This document shows positions 6,721 through 12,441 of a DNA stretch of 12,441 bases, piece by piece (within the stretch, counting starts at the first letter, position 1; each line of letters begins with the position of its first letter). Below the pieces are notes generated by a model, which did no database searches, had not been told where the DNA came from, and worked only from the letters and a program-made list of their open reading frames with translations. This DNA is from JACDAN01 sp035535195 (lineage in GTDB: Bacteria > Actinomycetota > Thermoleophilia > Gaiellales > Gaiellaceae), in assembly GCA_035535195.1 (NCBI GenBank), contig DATLQK010000098.1, forward strand, positions 1-12,441. The letters run 5' to 3'. A program made the position numbers and the translations under genes.

Positions 6721-7836
6721 ATGGTCACGACCGAGGTTCTCTCGGAGGAAGCCGCCCTCGAGACGATCGGCGTCGACTGGGACGAGCTCGTGCGGTCGAT
6801 GCCCCGCCCGAGCCCGTTCCTGCTCCACGACTGGCTGCTCGAGTGGTGGCGTCACTACGGCGACGGCGGCCGGCTGACGGTGCACCTCGCCCGGCGGGAG
6901 GGCCGGCTCGTCGGGGCGCTGCCGCTGTGCCGGCGGCGGCGGTACGGCCTCGCCGTCACGGAGTTCGTCGGCGGCTCGCGGACGCCGCTCGCCGACCTGC
7001 TGCTTGCGCCGGGCGAAAACGGCGACACGGCGGCGGGCCTCGTCGGCGAGGCGATGGTGGGCGACCACGACTTCGCCGACCTGTTCGGGATGTCAAGCCG
7101 CAGCCGGCTGATCAAGAGCCTGCCCGAGGGCTCTCTGCAACTGGTCGAGCGGCTCGAGGCGCCGGTGCTCGACCTCTCGAAGGGCTGGGAGGAGATCGAG
7201 CGAACCCGCCTCTCCTCTAAGGCGCGTGCGACGAGGCGCCAGCGGTTGAAGAAGCTGGCCAAGCTCGGGCCGGTGGAGATCACCGTTGCCCGTACGGCCG
7301 AGGAGCTCGACCCGGCGCTGGACGAGGCGTTCCGCCTCCACGCACTCCGCTGGGCGGGCCACCGCGAGACGTCGGGGTTCTCCTCGCCGACGGGCCAGAG
7401 GTTCCACCGAGCCGCGGCGCTGCGGCTCGCGCCCCTGGGCGTCCCCCGCCTCCTCCTCATCCGCGTCGGCGACCGCGCGGTCGCCTACAACCTCTACCTC
7501 CAGCTCGACAGGATGTGCTGCGGGGTCACGATGGCGTTCGACCCCGAGTACGCGAAATACGCACCCGGCACGGAGGCTCTGCTGTCGACCCTGGAGATTG
7601 CGGCCACGGAGGGAGTCGAGCGCGTCGAGTTCCTGGGCGCGGCGACGCCGTACAAGGAGCGCCTTGCGGACGGGGCCGAGCCGATCTACGAGGGCCTCGG
7701 CCTGGCGGCGACCCTGCGGGGGCAGGCGGCCGTGCAGGCGATCCTCAACGGCATCCGGCTGCGCCGCCGGCTGAAGCGCTCGCCGACGGCGCGCCGGCTC
7801 TACGCGCGAGTGCCGCGGCCGGGCCGCGCTGCGTAA
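6721..7836 (+). CDS. FemAB/CelD-like acyltransferase, paralogue B (GNAT fold, Acetyltransf_6 type)
   Basis: 371 aa from ATG at 6721, four bases after the small membrane-protein stop; no strong ribosome site, so translation is probably coupled. It is collinear with paralogue A over its whole length. Shared blocks include MPRPSP (27-32), GRLVGALPLC (61-70), DFADLFGM (117-124), EAPVLDL (146-152), a basic KARATRRQRLKK linker (167-178), ARTAEEL (190-196), RFHRAA (227-232), FDPEYAKYAPG (273-283), VEFLGAA (302-308) and an RLRRRLKRS tail (346-354). Differences cluster in the central GNAT domain: for example paralogue A has a YLFLFEGSMYVH stretch where B reads LYLQLDRMCCGV, with a Cys pair at 266-267. 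This suggests a different acceptor or acyl donor. It is the last gene of the phosphotransferase operon; the final 37 bases overlap the convergent monooxygenase. Confidence 0.83.
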   Translation: MVTTEVLSEEAALETIGVDWDELVRSMPRPSPFLLHDWLLEWWRHYGDGGRLTVHLARREGRLVGALPLCRRRRYGLAVTEFVGGSRTPLADLLLAPGENGDTAAGLVGEAMVGDHDFADLFGMSSRSRLIKSLPEGSLQLVERLEAPVLDLSKGWEEIERTRLSSKARATRRQRLKKLAKLGPVEITVARTAEELDPALDEAFRLHALRWAGHRETSGFSSPTGQRFHRAAALRLAPLGVPRLLLIRVGDRAVAYNLYLQLDRMCCGVTMAFDPEYAKYAPGTEALLSTLEIAATEGVERVEFLGAATPYKERLADGAEPIYEGLGLAATLRGQAAVQAILNGIRLRRRLKRSPTARRLYARVPRPGRAA

Positions 7837-9017
7837 GCGCCCTTGATCACCGGCGCAGCCCACCGGCGGAGCCGACGCAGAGTCTCCACGTCGTGCGTGG
7901 CGCGGTGTAGCTGGTAGTAGGCGCCAGGCGGGAACGACGGCAGGAGCGGCGAGCGCCGCTCCCGCAGCAGGGCAAAGAAGCGCTCGGGGTCGTGGCCGCC
8001 GTAGCGCTCGACCTGCTCGAACCAGCGGGCGCTGAACCGCGCGTCAGTCTGTGCCGGGCGTAGCGCCTCCCGCCTCCGGCGGCCGTAGTTCTCGAGCGCC
8101 GCCGAGAGGTCCGACTCTGAGTCGAGCTCGGCGGCCAGGGCGATCGCATCCTCGAGCGCGAGCTTCGTGCCTGAGCCGATCGTGAAGTGGGTCGTATGCG
8201 CAGCGTCCCCCATCAGGACGAGGTTGCCGTGGTGCCACCGTTCGTTCGTCACGGTGCGGAAGAAGAGCCAGGGTAGCGGCGCGCCCGGCCTCGCGTTGCT
8301 CTTCAGCGGATGGCCGTCCAGCTGGCGCTCGAACAGCGACTCGAGCAGGGCGAGCGAGTCGTCGTGGTCGAGCTCGGCGAACCCGAGCCCGGCCCAGGCC
8401 TCCGGCGAGCACTCGACGATGAAGGTGCTCGCGCCGTCCGCGTAGCCGTAGGCGTGGGCCCAGATCCAGCCCGCATCGGTCTCGACGAAGGGAAAGGTGA
8501 AGACCTCGAAGACCTTGCTCGTTCCGAGCCACACGTACCGGTTGCGCCCGCGCACGAGCTCGGTTCCGAACGTGTCGGCGTGACCCTCCCGGAGCCGGCT
8601 CGAGACGCCGTCGCAGGCGACCACGAGGTCGGCGTCCGACACCTCCGCGGGGTCGCCCACCTCGTGCTCGAACTCGACCTCGACTCGGAGCGCAAGCGCG
8701 CGCTCGAGCAGCAGGTCGAGCAGCCGCTGCCGACCGATGCCGTAGCCGTGGCCGCGGATCGCCGCCGGGGGCGCGGACCCGACGACGAGCTGTTCGCCGC
8801 CCCAGCGGAACGCACTCGTGGCGAGCGCCTGAGCCGTCGGCGGGTCCGTGGCTTGCAGCTGGTCGAGCAGACTGTCCCAGAACACCACGCCCCAGCCCTC
8901 GGTGACACCTGCCGGGTTCCGCTCGTAGATGCTGACCTCGTGCCGGCGGTCGCGCTCCTTCATCAGGATTGCGAGGTAGAGCCCCGCTGGGCCTCCGCCG
9001 ACGCAGACGATTCTCAT
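7800..9017 (-). CDS. FAD-dependent aromatic monooxygenase (VioD / salicylyl-CoA 5-hydroxylase N-domain-like)
   Basis: 405 aa from ATG at 9017. The N-terminal dinucleotide fold has GGGPAGL (7-13) with an acidic strand end at YERN (31-34). The DG motif is in DADLVVACDGVSSRLR (128-143), and the GD motif in LVLMGDAAHTTHFTIGSGTKLALEDA (266-291); all are features of class A flavoprotein monooxygenases. The segments GWGVVFWD (41-48), RNRYVWLGTSK (158-168) and STFIVECS (197-204) resemble the subgroup holding tryptophan hydroxylase VioD and the FAD half of bifunctional salicylyl-CoA/anthraniloyl-CoA hydroxylases. Here the protein ends after the FAD domain, with no fused flavin reductase or oxidoreductase half. 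It is cytosolic and likely hydroxylates an aromatic substrate using NAD(P)H and O2. No other aromatic-catabolism gene is in the window, so the substrate is unknown. It is not evidently part of the polysaccharide locus. Confidence 0.85.
   Translation of the reverse strand: MRIVCVGGGPAGLYLAILMKERDRRHEVSIYERNPAGVTEGWGVVFWDSLLDQLQATDPPTAQALATSAFRWGGEQLVVGSAPPAAIRGHGYGIGRQRLLDLLLERALALRVEVEFEHEVGDPAEVSDADLVVACDGVSSRLREGHADTFGTELVRGRNRYVWLGTSKVFEVFTFPFVETDAGWIWAHAYGYADGASTFIVECSPEAWAGLGFAELDHDDSLALLESLFERQLDGHPLKSNARPGAPLPWLFFRTVTNERWHHGNLVLMGDAAHTTHFTIGSGTKLALEDAIALAAELDSESDLSAALENYGRRRREALRPAQTDARFSARWFEQVERYGGHDPERFFALLRERRSPLLPSFPPGAYYQLHRATHDVETLRRLRRWAAPVIKGAYAARPGRGTRA
7814..7828. other. GC-rich inverted repeat in the acyltransferase B / monooxygenase overlap
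   Basis: CGCGGCC (7814-7820), G, GGCCGCG (7822-7828): perfect 7-bp arms around one base, inside the 37-bp convergent overlap. No U-tract follows in either direction, so this is not a standard intrinsic terminator. It is listed because another convergent overlap (2585-2633) also holds a GC-rich palindrome. Confidence 0.25.
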
Positions 9018-9022
9018 CTCTC

Positions 9023-9037
9023 GGGAAGGAGATTCCC
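9023..9037. promoter_or_regulatory. Inverted repeat between the divergent monooxygenase and HExxH-protein genes
   Basis: GGGAA (9023-9027), GGAGA, TTCCC (9033-9037): perfect 5-bp arms with a 5-base spacer, in the short gap between the ATG at 9017 (-) and the ATG at 9047 (+). It could be an operator for one or both genes. The GGAAGGAGA part may instead simply be a distant ribosome-binding sequence for the plus-strand gene. I see no clear -10/-35 pair. Confidence 0.25.
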
Positions 9038-9046
9038 CGGTCGAGG

Positions 9047-10144
9047 ATGCGCGAGTCCGTTCCGGCCACCACGGTTCAGCTCAAGAGTCGACGCCCGGAC
9101 TCGAAACGGGTCACGAGCTACCGTCGAGGCGTGCAATGGCTCACGGATCGGCTCCCCCACAGTCCTGTCCTCGTGCGGATCGCGCTCGTGGTATTCGTCC
9201 TCGCTTGGATCTTCGGCCCGTACGAACTGCGGGCCGCGGTGCCGGTCTGGGTTCCGTTCCTGATCGCGCTCGGCCTCGAGCTCCATTTCTTCGCCGGCGG
9301 CCTGCGACCGCCCCCGACTCGTCGCTCCGACCGCGGTCCGCAAGAGGCCGACCTCGACCTCTATGGCTACGGAGAGGCGGACGAGCTCTTGCTCGTCCGG
9401 GACGGGACGAACGAGATCTGGGTGCCGTACTCGGGGGAGTCGGCCGAGGAGGTCGAGGAGCTGATCGCCGATGCGCGGAAGCTGGACGACGACGAGGAGG
9501 AGGAGGAGGAGGAGGAGGATGCCGAGCCGGCCCCCGCGGAAGGGCGCTCTTGGCGGGCGCTCCGCCGCCTGCTCGCGGGCCTCGCGCTGATCGGGGTGCT
9601 GGCGGCGATCTTCTGGTTCGTCGAGAGCCGCTCGGGCTGGAACGGCCTCTCCGAGGACGCGCGCGCCACGGCTACTGCGCGCTTCTCCCGCGAAGCCTCG
9701 GCCGTCGCCGGAAAGCCGGTCACCATTCGCTGCGACGAGTCCGGGAACTTCGTCGGAGCCGTCCAGCACACGGACGGCGTCGCCCTGGTCGGCGGAAACC
9801 TCGCCTACCTGACCCCTGAGCGCTGTTTGGCTCTCTACCGGCTCGCCTTCGAGGGCAAGGTCGACTCGAGCCGGACCGGGCTCGCGATCGCCGTCCTCGC
9901 CCACGAGGCCTGGCATCTGCGAGGCGTGGCCGACGAGGGGACGACGGAGTGCTACGCGCTCCAGTCCGGCGTCCAGCTGGGCGAGCATCTCGGCCTGTCG
10001 CAGGGCACAGCGGAGCGCCTCATGCGGGCCCAGCGCATAGAGAGCACGCTCCGCGGCCGGCAGGACCCGGCGTACGCGCTGCCTGCGGAGTGTCGCGACG
10101 GCGGCCGGCTCGACCTCGATCCGGCAAGCGGCTGGTTTCCCTAG
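9047..10144 (+). CDS. Membrane-anchored protein with C-terminal HExxH putative metallopeptidase domain
   Basis: 365 aa from ATG at 9047; GTG at 9131 (337 aa) is a serious alternative, because recognisable structure begins only just after it. Two adjacent hydrophobic segments (about 41-57 and 65-82) are followed by a soluble stretch with LYGYGEADELLLVRDG (105-120). Next comes a strongly acidic linker (D147-D158, with eight Glu in a row encoded by GAG repeats), a third hydrophobic helix (about 174-192), and a C-terminal domain with Cys at 229, 260, 302 and 349. That domain contains AHEAWH (285-290), an HExxH zinc-protease signature, followed by GVADEGTTECYALQ with E297 and E301 as possible third ligands. 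I recall similar HE..H...ECYA domains in uncharacterised actinobacterial proteins but cannot name a family. If catalytic, the domain would probably lie outside the membrane. Proteolysis is inferred from the motif alone. Confidence 0.75.
   Translation: MRESVPATTVQLKSRRPDSKRVTSYRRGVQWLTDRLPHSPVLVRIALVVFVLAWIFGPYELRAAVPVWVPFLIALGLELHFFAGGLRPPPTRRSDRGPQEADLDLYGYGEADELLLVRDGTNEIWVPYSGESAEEVEELIADARKLDDDEEEEEEEEDAEPAPAEGRSWRALRRLLAGLALIGVLAAIFWFVESRSGWNGLSEDARATATARFSREASAVAGKPVTIRCDESGNFVGAVQHTDGVALVGGNLAYLTPERCLALYRLAFEGKVDSSRTGLAIAVLAHEAWHLRGVADEGTTECYALQSGVQLGEHLGLSQGTAERLMRAQRIESTLRGRQDPAYALPAECRDGGRLDLDPASGWFP
9494..9517 (+). repeat. (GAG)8 trinucleotide run encoding poly-Glu
   Basis: Eight uninterrupted GAG codons preceded by three GAC codons (9485-9493) inside the HExxH-protein gene, giving an Asp3-Glu8 linker. 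All synonymous choices are GAG, so it is a true simple-sequence repeat that could change length by slippage without a frameshift. Confidence 0.85.
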
Positions 10145-10207
10145 CCGAGACGACGAGCCTGGCCTTTTCTTACCCGTCTCTTAAGCCGCCGGTGCCACAA
10201 TCGAAGC

Positions 10208-10702
10208 ATGCTGCGAAGACGGCCGCTCCTCTTCGCGGCGGCCGCGATCGCGCTCGCCGCCGCGGGCGCAGGCGTCGTCCTCGCGACGCAGGGCGGCAGT
10301 ACCCGAGCGGTAGGTACGACAGGTGGCGCGCCGGTAAAGGCATCGCAGGCTTCCGGCAAGAACACGTACGCGCAGCTCGTCGCCGCGAACTACAGGACCC
10401 TGAAGCCGCACCAGTCGACCCGGCTGCTGCGGTATGCAGATGCCGCCTTCGCTTGCTTGTCGCGGGACCTCGTGCTCGGCAAGCCGCGGACATCGCCGAC
10501 GAAGATCGTGATGACCTTGCCGCCCGGAGCGAAGCCGTCCGCGGTTATTCGCAGCATGGGCAGGTGCGCGACGACGATCGGCGATCCGCCGTCGGGCTCC
10601 TCCTTCCAGCTCCGCGGGAACGCCGTGATCGTCTATCTGCCCAAGTACTGCATCCTCGACAAGAAGACGATCTCCCGCACGCCCCCGTTGCAGCAGCCCT
10701 AG
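10208..10702 (+). CDS. Small exported or membrane-anchored protein of unknown function
   Basis: 164 aa from ATG at 10208. The N-terminus is a signal peptide or anchor: basic MLRRR, then a hydrophobic core of about residues 6-26 ending ATQGG. No lipobox Cys follows and no strong AxA site is obvious, so it may stay anchored. A Gly/Ser/Thr-rich linker (28-50) leads to a small domain from about residue 53, with C83, C120 and C148, an FACLSRDL segment (81-88) and a C-terminal beta-like VIVYLPKYC (140-148). Three Cys leave one unpaired if it is extracytoplasmic. I recognise no family. Codon bias fits its neighbours. It lies 63 bases after the HExxH protein on the same strand and could be co-transcribed; the ribosome site is weak (GAAG). 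The gap 10145-10207 holds only a 6-bp inverted repeat (GAGACG at 10147-10152 / CGTCTC at 10175-10180) with a long loop. Confidence 0.7.
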   Translation: MLRRRPLLFAAAAIALAAAGAGVVLATQGGSTRAVGTTGGAPVKASQASGKNTYAQLVAANYRTLKPHQSTRLLRYADAAFACLSRDLVLGKPRTSPTKIVMTLPPGAKPSAVIRSMGRCATTIGDPPSGSSFQLRGNAVIVYLPKYCILDKKTISRTPPLQQP

Positions 10703-10735
10703 TCCTCGGCCTTCCGACCGCTGAATGTGGCCGGC

Positions 10736-10764
10736 TTGCGCGGAGTGGGTATACCCGGTATATT
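10736..10764 (+). promoter_or_regulatory. Probable sigma-70-type promoter of the PadR-ABC operon
   Basis: TTGCGC at 10736-10741 and TATATT at 10759-10764 are separated by exactly 17 bases. The -10 matches TATAAT at five of six positions; the -35 matches the consensus at its first three. Transcription would start near 10771, leaving a leader of about 24 bases with GGAG at 10785-10788 before the GTG at 10795. It is the most AT-rich patch in the neighbourhood. A transcript start site has not been seen, so this is a sequence-only call. Confidence 0.6.
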
Positions 10765-10778
10765 ACTCAGTATGTACC
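10747..10778. promoter_or_regulatory. Probable PadR operator: two dyads within and just past the promoter
   Basis: GGGTATACCC (10747-10756) is a perfect palindrome in the -35/-10 spacer. Adjacent is an imperfect dyad with outer arms GGTATAT (10757-10763) and ATGTACC (10772-10778), matching at six of seven positions. A core TACTCAGTA (10764-10772) starts at the last base of the -10 and runs over the probable start site. PadR-family repressors commonly bind AT-rich dyads with TACT/AGTA-type arms beside their own promoters, so autorepression is the natural reading. Confidence 0.55.
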
Positions 10779-10794
10779 AGCGTTGGAGCCCTGA

Positions 10795-11379
10795 GTGAGC
10801 GTCCCGCACGCACTCCTCGCGCTCTTGAGCGAAGGACCGAAGTACGGCCTGCGCCTGCAGAACGAGTTCGAAGCCCGAACGGGCGAGGTCTGGCCGCTCA
10901 ACGTGGGCCAGGTCTACACCACGCTCCAGCGCCTCCAAAGAGACGGGCTCGTCGAGACCGACGACGCTGCGGCAGACCGGCCGCAGAAGCGCTACCGGAT
11001 CACGTCCGAGGGCCGCCGTGAACTGACCACGTGGCTCAGGACGCCGCCCGAGCTCGTGCCGCCGCCGCGGGACGAGCTCGTGATCAAGGTGCTCGTCGCC
11101 CTGCAGGTTCCCGGGGCCGATGTCGAGGAGATCCTGCAGGCCCACCGCCGCCATGTGATCGAGGTCATGCAGCGCTACACCAGGGTCAAGGCGACGGCCG
11201 CCGAGGATGACGTGGCGCTCGCACTCGTCGCCGACGCGGAGCTGTTCCGGCTCGAGGGAATCGTTCGTTGGCTCGACGCCGCAGACGTCCGCCTGAAGCA
11301 ACTTCCGGTCGCGGCGCCTGCCCCGCTACCTGAGCCCGCGACCTTCACACCAGCACCAGCAACGGAGGTTCCGAAATGA
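10795..11379 (+). CDS. PadR-family transcriptional regulator
   Basis: 194 aa from GTG at 10795, with GGAG six bases upstream. The winged-helix PadR domain covers residues 1-82: HALLALLSEGPKYGLRLQNEF (5-25), the recognition-helix region WPLNVGQVYTTLQRLQRDGLV (33-53) and the wing KRYRITSEGRREL (65-77). A C-terminal helical dimerisation domain (about 93-168) follows, ending in a Pro/Ala-rich tail that runs into the next gene. PadR proteins are usually repressors released by a small ligand or drug. This one probably controls its own operon through the dyads at 10747-10778. The stop overlaps the start of the ABC ATPase (ATGA, 11376-11379), so regulator and transporter are translated together, as in many actinobacterial PadR-ABC cassettes. 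Confidence 0.92.
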   Translation: MSVPHALLALLSEGPKYGLRLQNEFEARTGEVWPLNVGQVYTTLQRLQRDGLVETDDAAADRPQKRYRITSEGRRELTTWLRTPPELVPPPRDELVIKVLVALQVPGADVEEILQAHRRHVIEVMQRYTRVKATAAEDDVALALVADAELFRLEGIVRWLDAADVRLKQLPVAAPAPLPEPATFTPAPATEVPK

Positions 11380-12092
11380 CAAGCGCACTCGAACTGCGCC
11401 GGGTATCCAAGGTCTACGGCTCCGGCCCGAGCGAGGTGCACGCCCTCGGCGACGTCAACCTCGCGGTCGAGCGCGGCGAGCTCGTTGCCGTGATGGGGCC
11501 GAGCGGCTCAGGGAAGAGCACGCTCTTGACGATCGCCGGCAGCCTCGAGGAGCCGACGAGCGGTCAGGTCCTCGTGGACGGAATCGATCTCGGCACCGTC
11601 TCGTGCTCCGATCGCGCGAAGCTGCGACGCCGGTCGATCGGCTACGTGTTTCAGGACTTCAACCTCCTGCCCGGGCTGAACGCACTCGAGAACGTCACCC
11701 TGCCGCTGGAGCTAGACGGCGTGGCGTCGAAGGCCGCACGTGTCACGGCTGTCGAGGCGATGGAGGAGCTCGACGTCGCGGACCGGGCGGATCACTACCC
11801 CGACGAGCTCTCGGGCGGTCAGCGACAGCGTGTTGCGATCGCGCGAGCGATCGTCGGCGAGCGCGGTTTGCTCCTTGCCGACGAGCCGACGGGCGCGCTG
11901 GACTCCGTGAACGGCGAAGCAGTCATGCGCCTGCTACGCGCGGCCACACACCGCGGCGTCGCAGGCGTCGTGGTGACCCATGAAGCGCAACTCGCATCCT
12001 GGGCCGACCGAGTCGTCTTCTTGCGTGACGGCCACGTAGTCGACCAGACCGCGACTCCAGCAGGTCCCGAGTCGTTGCTCGCGGCTGGGTGA
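11376..12092 (+). CDS. ABC transporter ATP-binding protein (MacB/LolD-type)
   Basis: 238 aa from ATG at 11376, with GGAGG about seven bases upstream. All nucleotide-binding motifs are intact: Walker A GPSGSGKST (41-49), Q-loop Q93 in FQDFNLL, signature LSGGQ (145-149), Walker B LLLADE (165-170) with E170 as the catalytic base, D-loop ALD (174-176) and H-loop H202 in VTHE. The length and the FQDFNLLP...NVTLPL pattern are those of the MacB/LolD/FtsE subfamily, which works with FtsX-type permeases by mechanotransmission rather than classic substrate translocation. It is a cytoplasmic subunit, partner of the permease starting six bases downstream. It likely drives export of, or resistance to, a peptide or antibiotic; the substrate is not readable from the sequence. 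Confidence 0.95.
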   Translation: MTSALELRRVSKVYGSGPSEVHALGDVNLAVERGELVAVMGPSGSGKSTLLTIAGSLEEPTSGQVLVDGIDLGTVSCSDRAKLRRRSIGYVFQDFNLLPGLNALENVTLPLELDGVASKAARVTAVEAMEELDVADRADHYPDELSGGQRQRVAIARAIVGERGLLLADEPTGALDSVNGEAVMRLLRAATHRGVAGVVVTHEAQLASWADRVVFLRDGHVVDQTATPAGPESLLAAG

Positions 12093-12098
12093 TTCGCC

Positions 12099-12441
12099 AT
12101 GACGACGCTTGCACAGCGGGCAGCGCTCAGCGGACCGAGCAACGGCGGTGTGGCCGCACGCCGGGCAGTGGTCCGGTGGGGCACGCGGATGTTCCGCCGC
12201 GAATGGAGGCAGCAACTGCTCGTCGTCGCGCTCCTGACCGTCGCCGTCTCCGCGGCAATCGGCAGCATCACGTTCGCCTGGAACTCCGGGGCCGCTGACA
12301 ACACCGACTTTGGCTCGGCGAACCAGCTGCTTCAGTTCGACGGCACCGATCCGCAAAAGCTCGAGGCCGGGCTCCGAGACGCCAGGACGGCGTTCGGGAC
12401 GATCGACGTCATCGCTCACCGCTCGGTGACAGTCCCCGGCG
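12099..12441 (+). CDS. FtsX-like ABC permease, 5' part only
   Basis: The first 114 codons of a gene cut by the window end, starting at ATG 12099, six bases after the ATPase stop. A polar N-terminus with basic stretches (RRAVVRWGTRMFRREWRQQ, 21-39) precedes the first membrane helix at about 40-61 (LLVVALLTVAVSAAIGSITFAW). The start of a large extracytoplasmic domain follows (GAADNTDFGSANQLLQFDGT). This cytoplasmic arm, helix and large external domain is the layout of MacB/FtsX permeases, and the coupled MacB-type ATPase makes the assignment firm. The remaining helices and the FtsX domain lie beyond the window. A different frame beginning with GTG at 12089 is open but lacks membrane character. 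Confidence 0.85.
   Translation, partial: MTTLAQRAALSGPSNGGVAARRAVVRWGTRMFRREWRQQLLVVALLTVAVSAAIGSITFAWNSGAADNTDFGSANQLLQFDGTDPQKLEAGLRDARTAFGTIDVIAHRSVTVPG

Noticed and set aside
7093..7863. Minus-strand open frame opposite paralogue B
   Set aside because: Shadow of a clear acyltransferase gene, with no recognisable motif.
9014..9988. Minus-strand open frame opposite the HExxH protein, with a poly-Leu run
   Set aside because: The Leu run is simply the reverse complement of the GAG repeat; the rest is charged shadow sequence.
10703..10738. Terminator between the small exported protein and the PadR operon
   Set aside because: Only a 5-bp CGGCC/GGCCG stem with a long loop and no T-tract is present.
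1..12441. CRISPR array, tRNA, transposon ends or phage genes
   Set aside because: I saw no regularly spaced repeats, cloverleaf-like stretch with conserved T-loop, terminal inverted repeats or transposase/integrase motifs.

Overview
The window is GC-rich, gene-dense DNA with strong third-position GC bias, many GTG starts and very short or negative intergenic gaps. This fits a high-GC actinomycete (Actinomycetota). The mix of FemAB-like acyltransferases, polyprenyl glycosylphosphotransferase and GTG-rich operons would suit Thermoleophilia (Gaiellales/Solirubrobacterales), but that finer placement is inference. I see no tRNA, rRNA, CRISPR array, insertion sequence or phage gene.

Left part (1-7836): a cell-surface or extracellular polysaccharide locus, entered part-way. 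In order: the C-terminal tail of a probable CpsD/Wzc-type P-loop kinase (+); an O-antigen ligase/polymerase-like membrane protein (-); a family 4 glycosyltransferase (+); a minus-strand operon of P-loop kinase, FemAB/CelD-like acyltransferase and polysaccharide deacetylase; and a plus-strand operon of polyprenyl-phosphate glycosylphosphotransferase, a 55-aa single-pass membrane protein and a second FemAB/CelD-like acyltransferase. The two acyltransferases are clear paralogues. They lie in mirror image around the divergent start at about 5136-5196. A working model is that the phosphotransferase loads the first sugar on the lipid carrier, the GT4 extends the repeat, the O-antigen-ligase-like protein polymerises or ligates it, and the deacetylase and two acyltransferases decorate it. 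No flippase (Wzx) is visible, so the locus continues to the left or elsewhere.

Middle part (7800-10702): three genes not obviously tied to polysaccharide. They are a VioD/salicylyl-CoA-hydroxylase-like FAD monooxygenase (-), a two-pass membrane protein with an acidic linker and a C-terminal HExxH domain (+), and a small exported or membrane-anchored protein of unknown function (+).

Right part (10736-12441): a compact PadR regulator / ABC ATPase / FtsX-type permease operon, cut by the window end. It has a recognisable promoter overlapped by inverted repeats that look like a PadR operator, suggesting an autoregulated efflux or peptide-stress transporter.

Structural themes: three tail-to-tail gene pairs overlap at their 3' ends (150-165, 2585-2633, 7800-7836). 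Each of the three short divergent gaps holds a perfect inverted repeat. The strongest, at 1505-1527, buries the presumed start codon of the glycosyltransferase.
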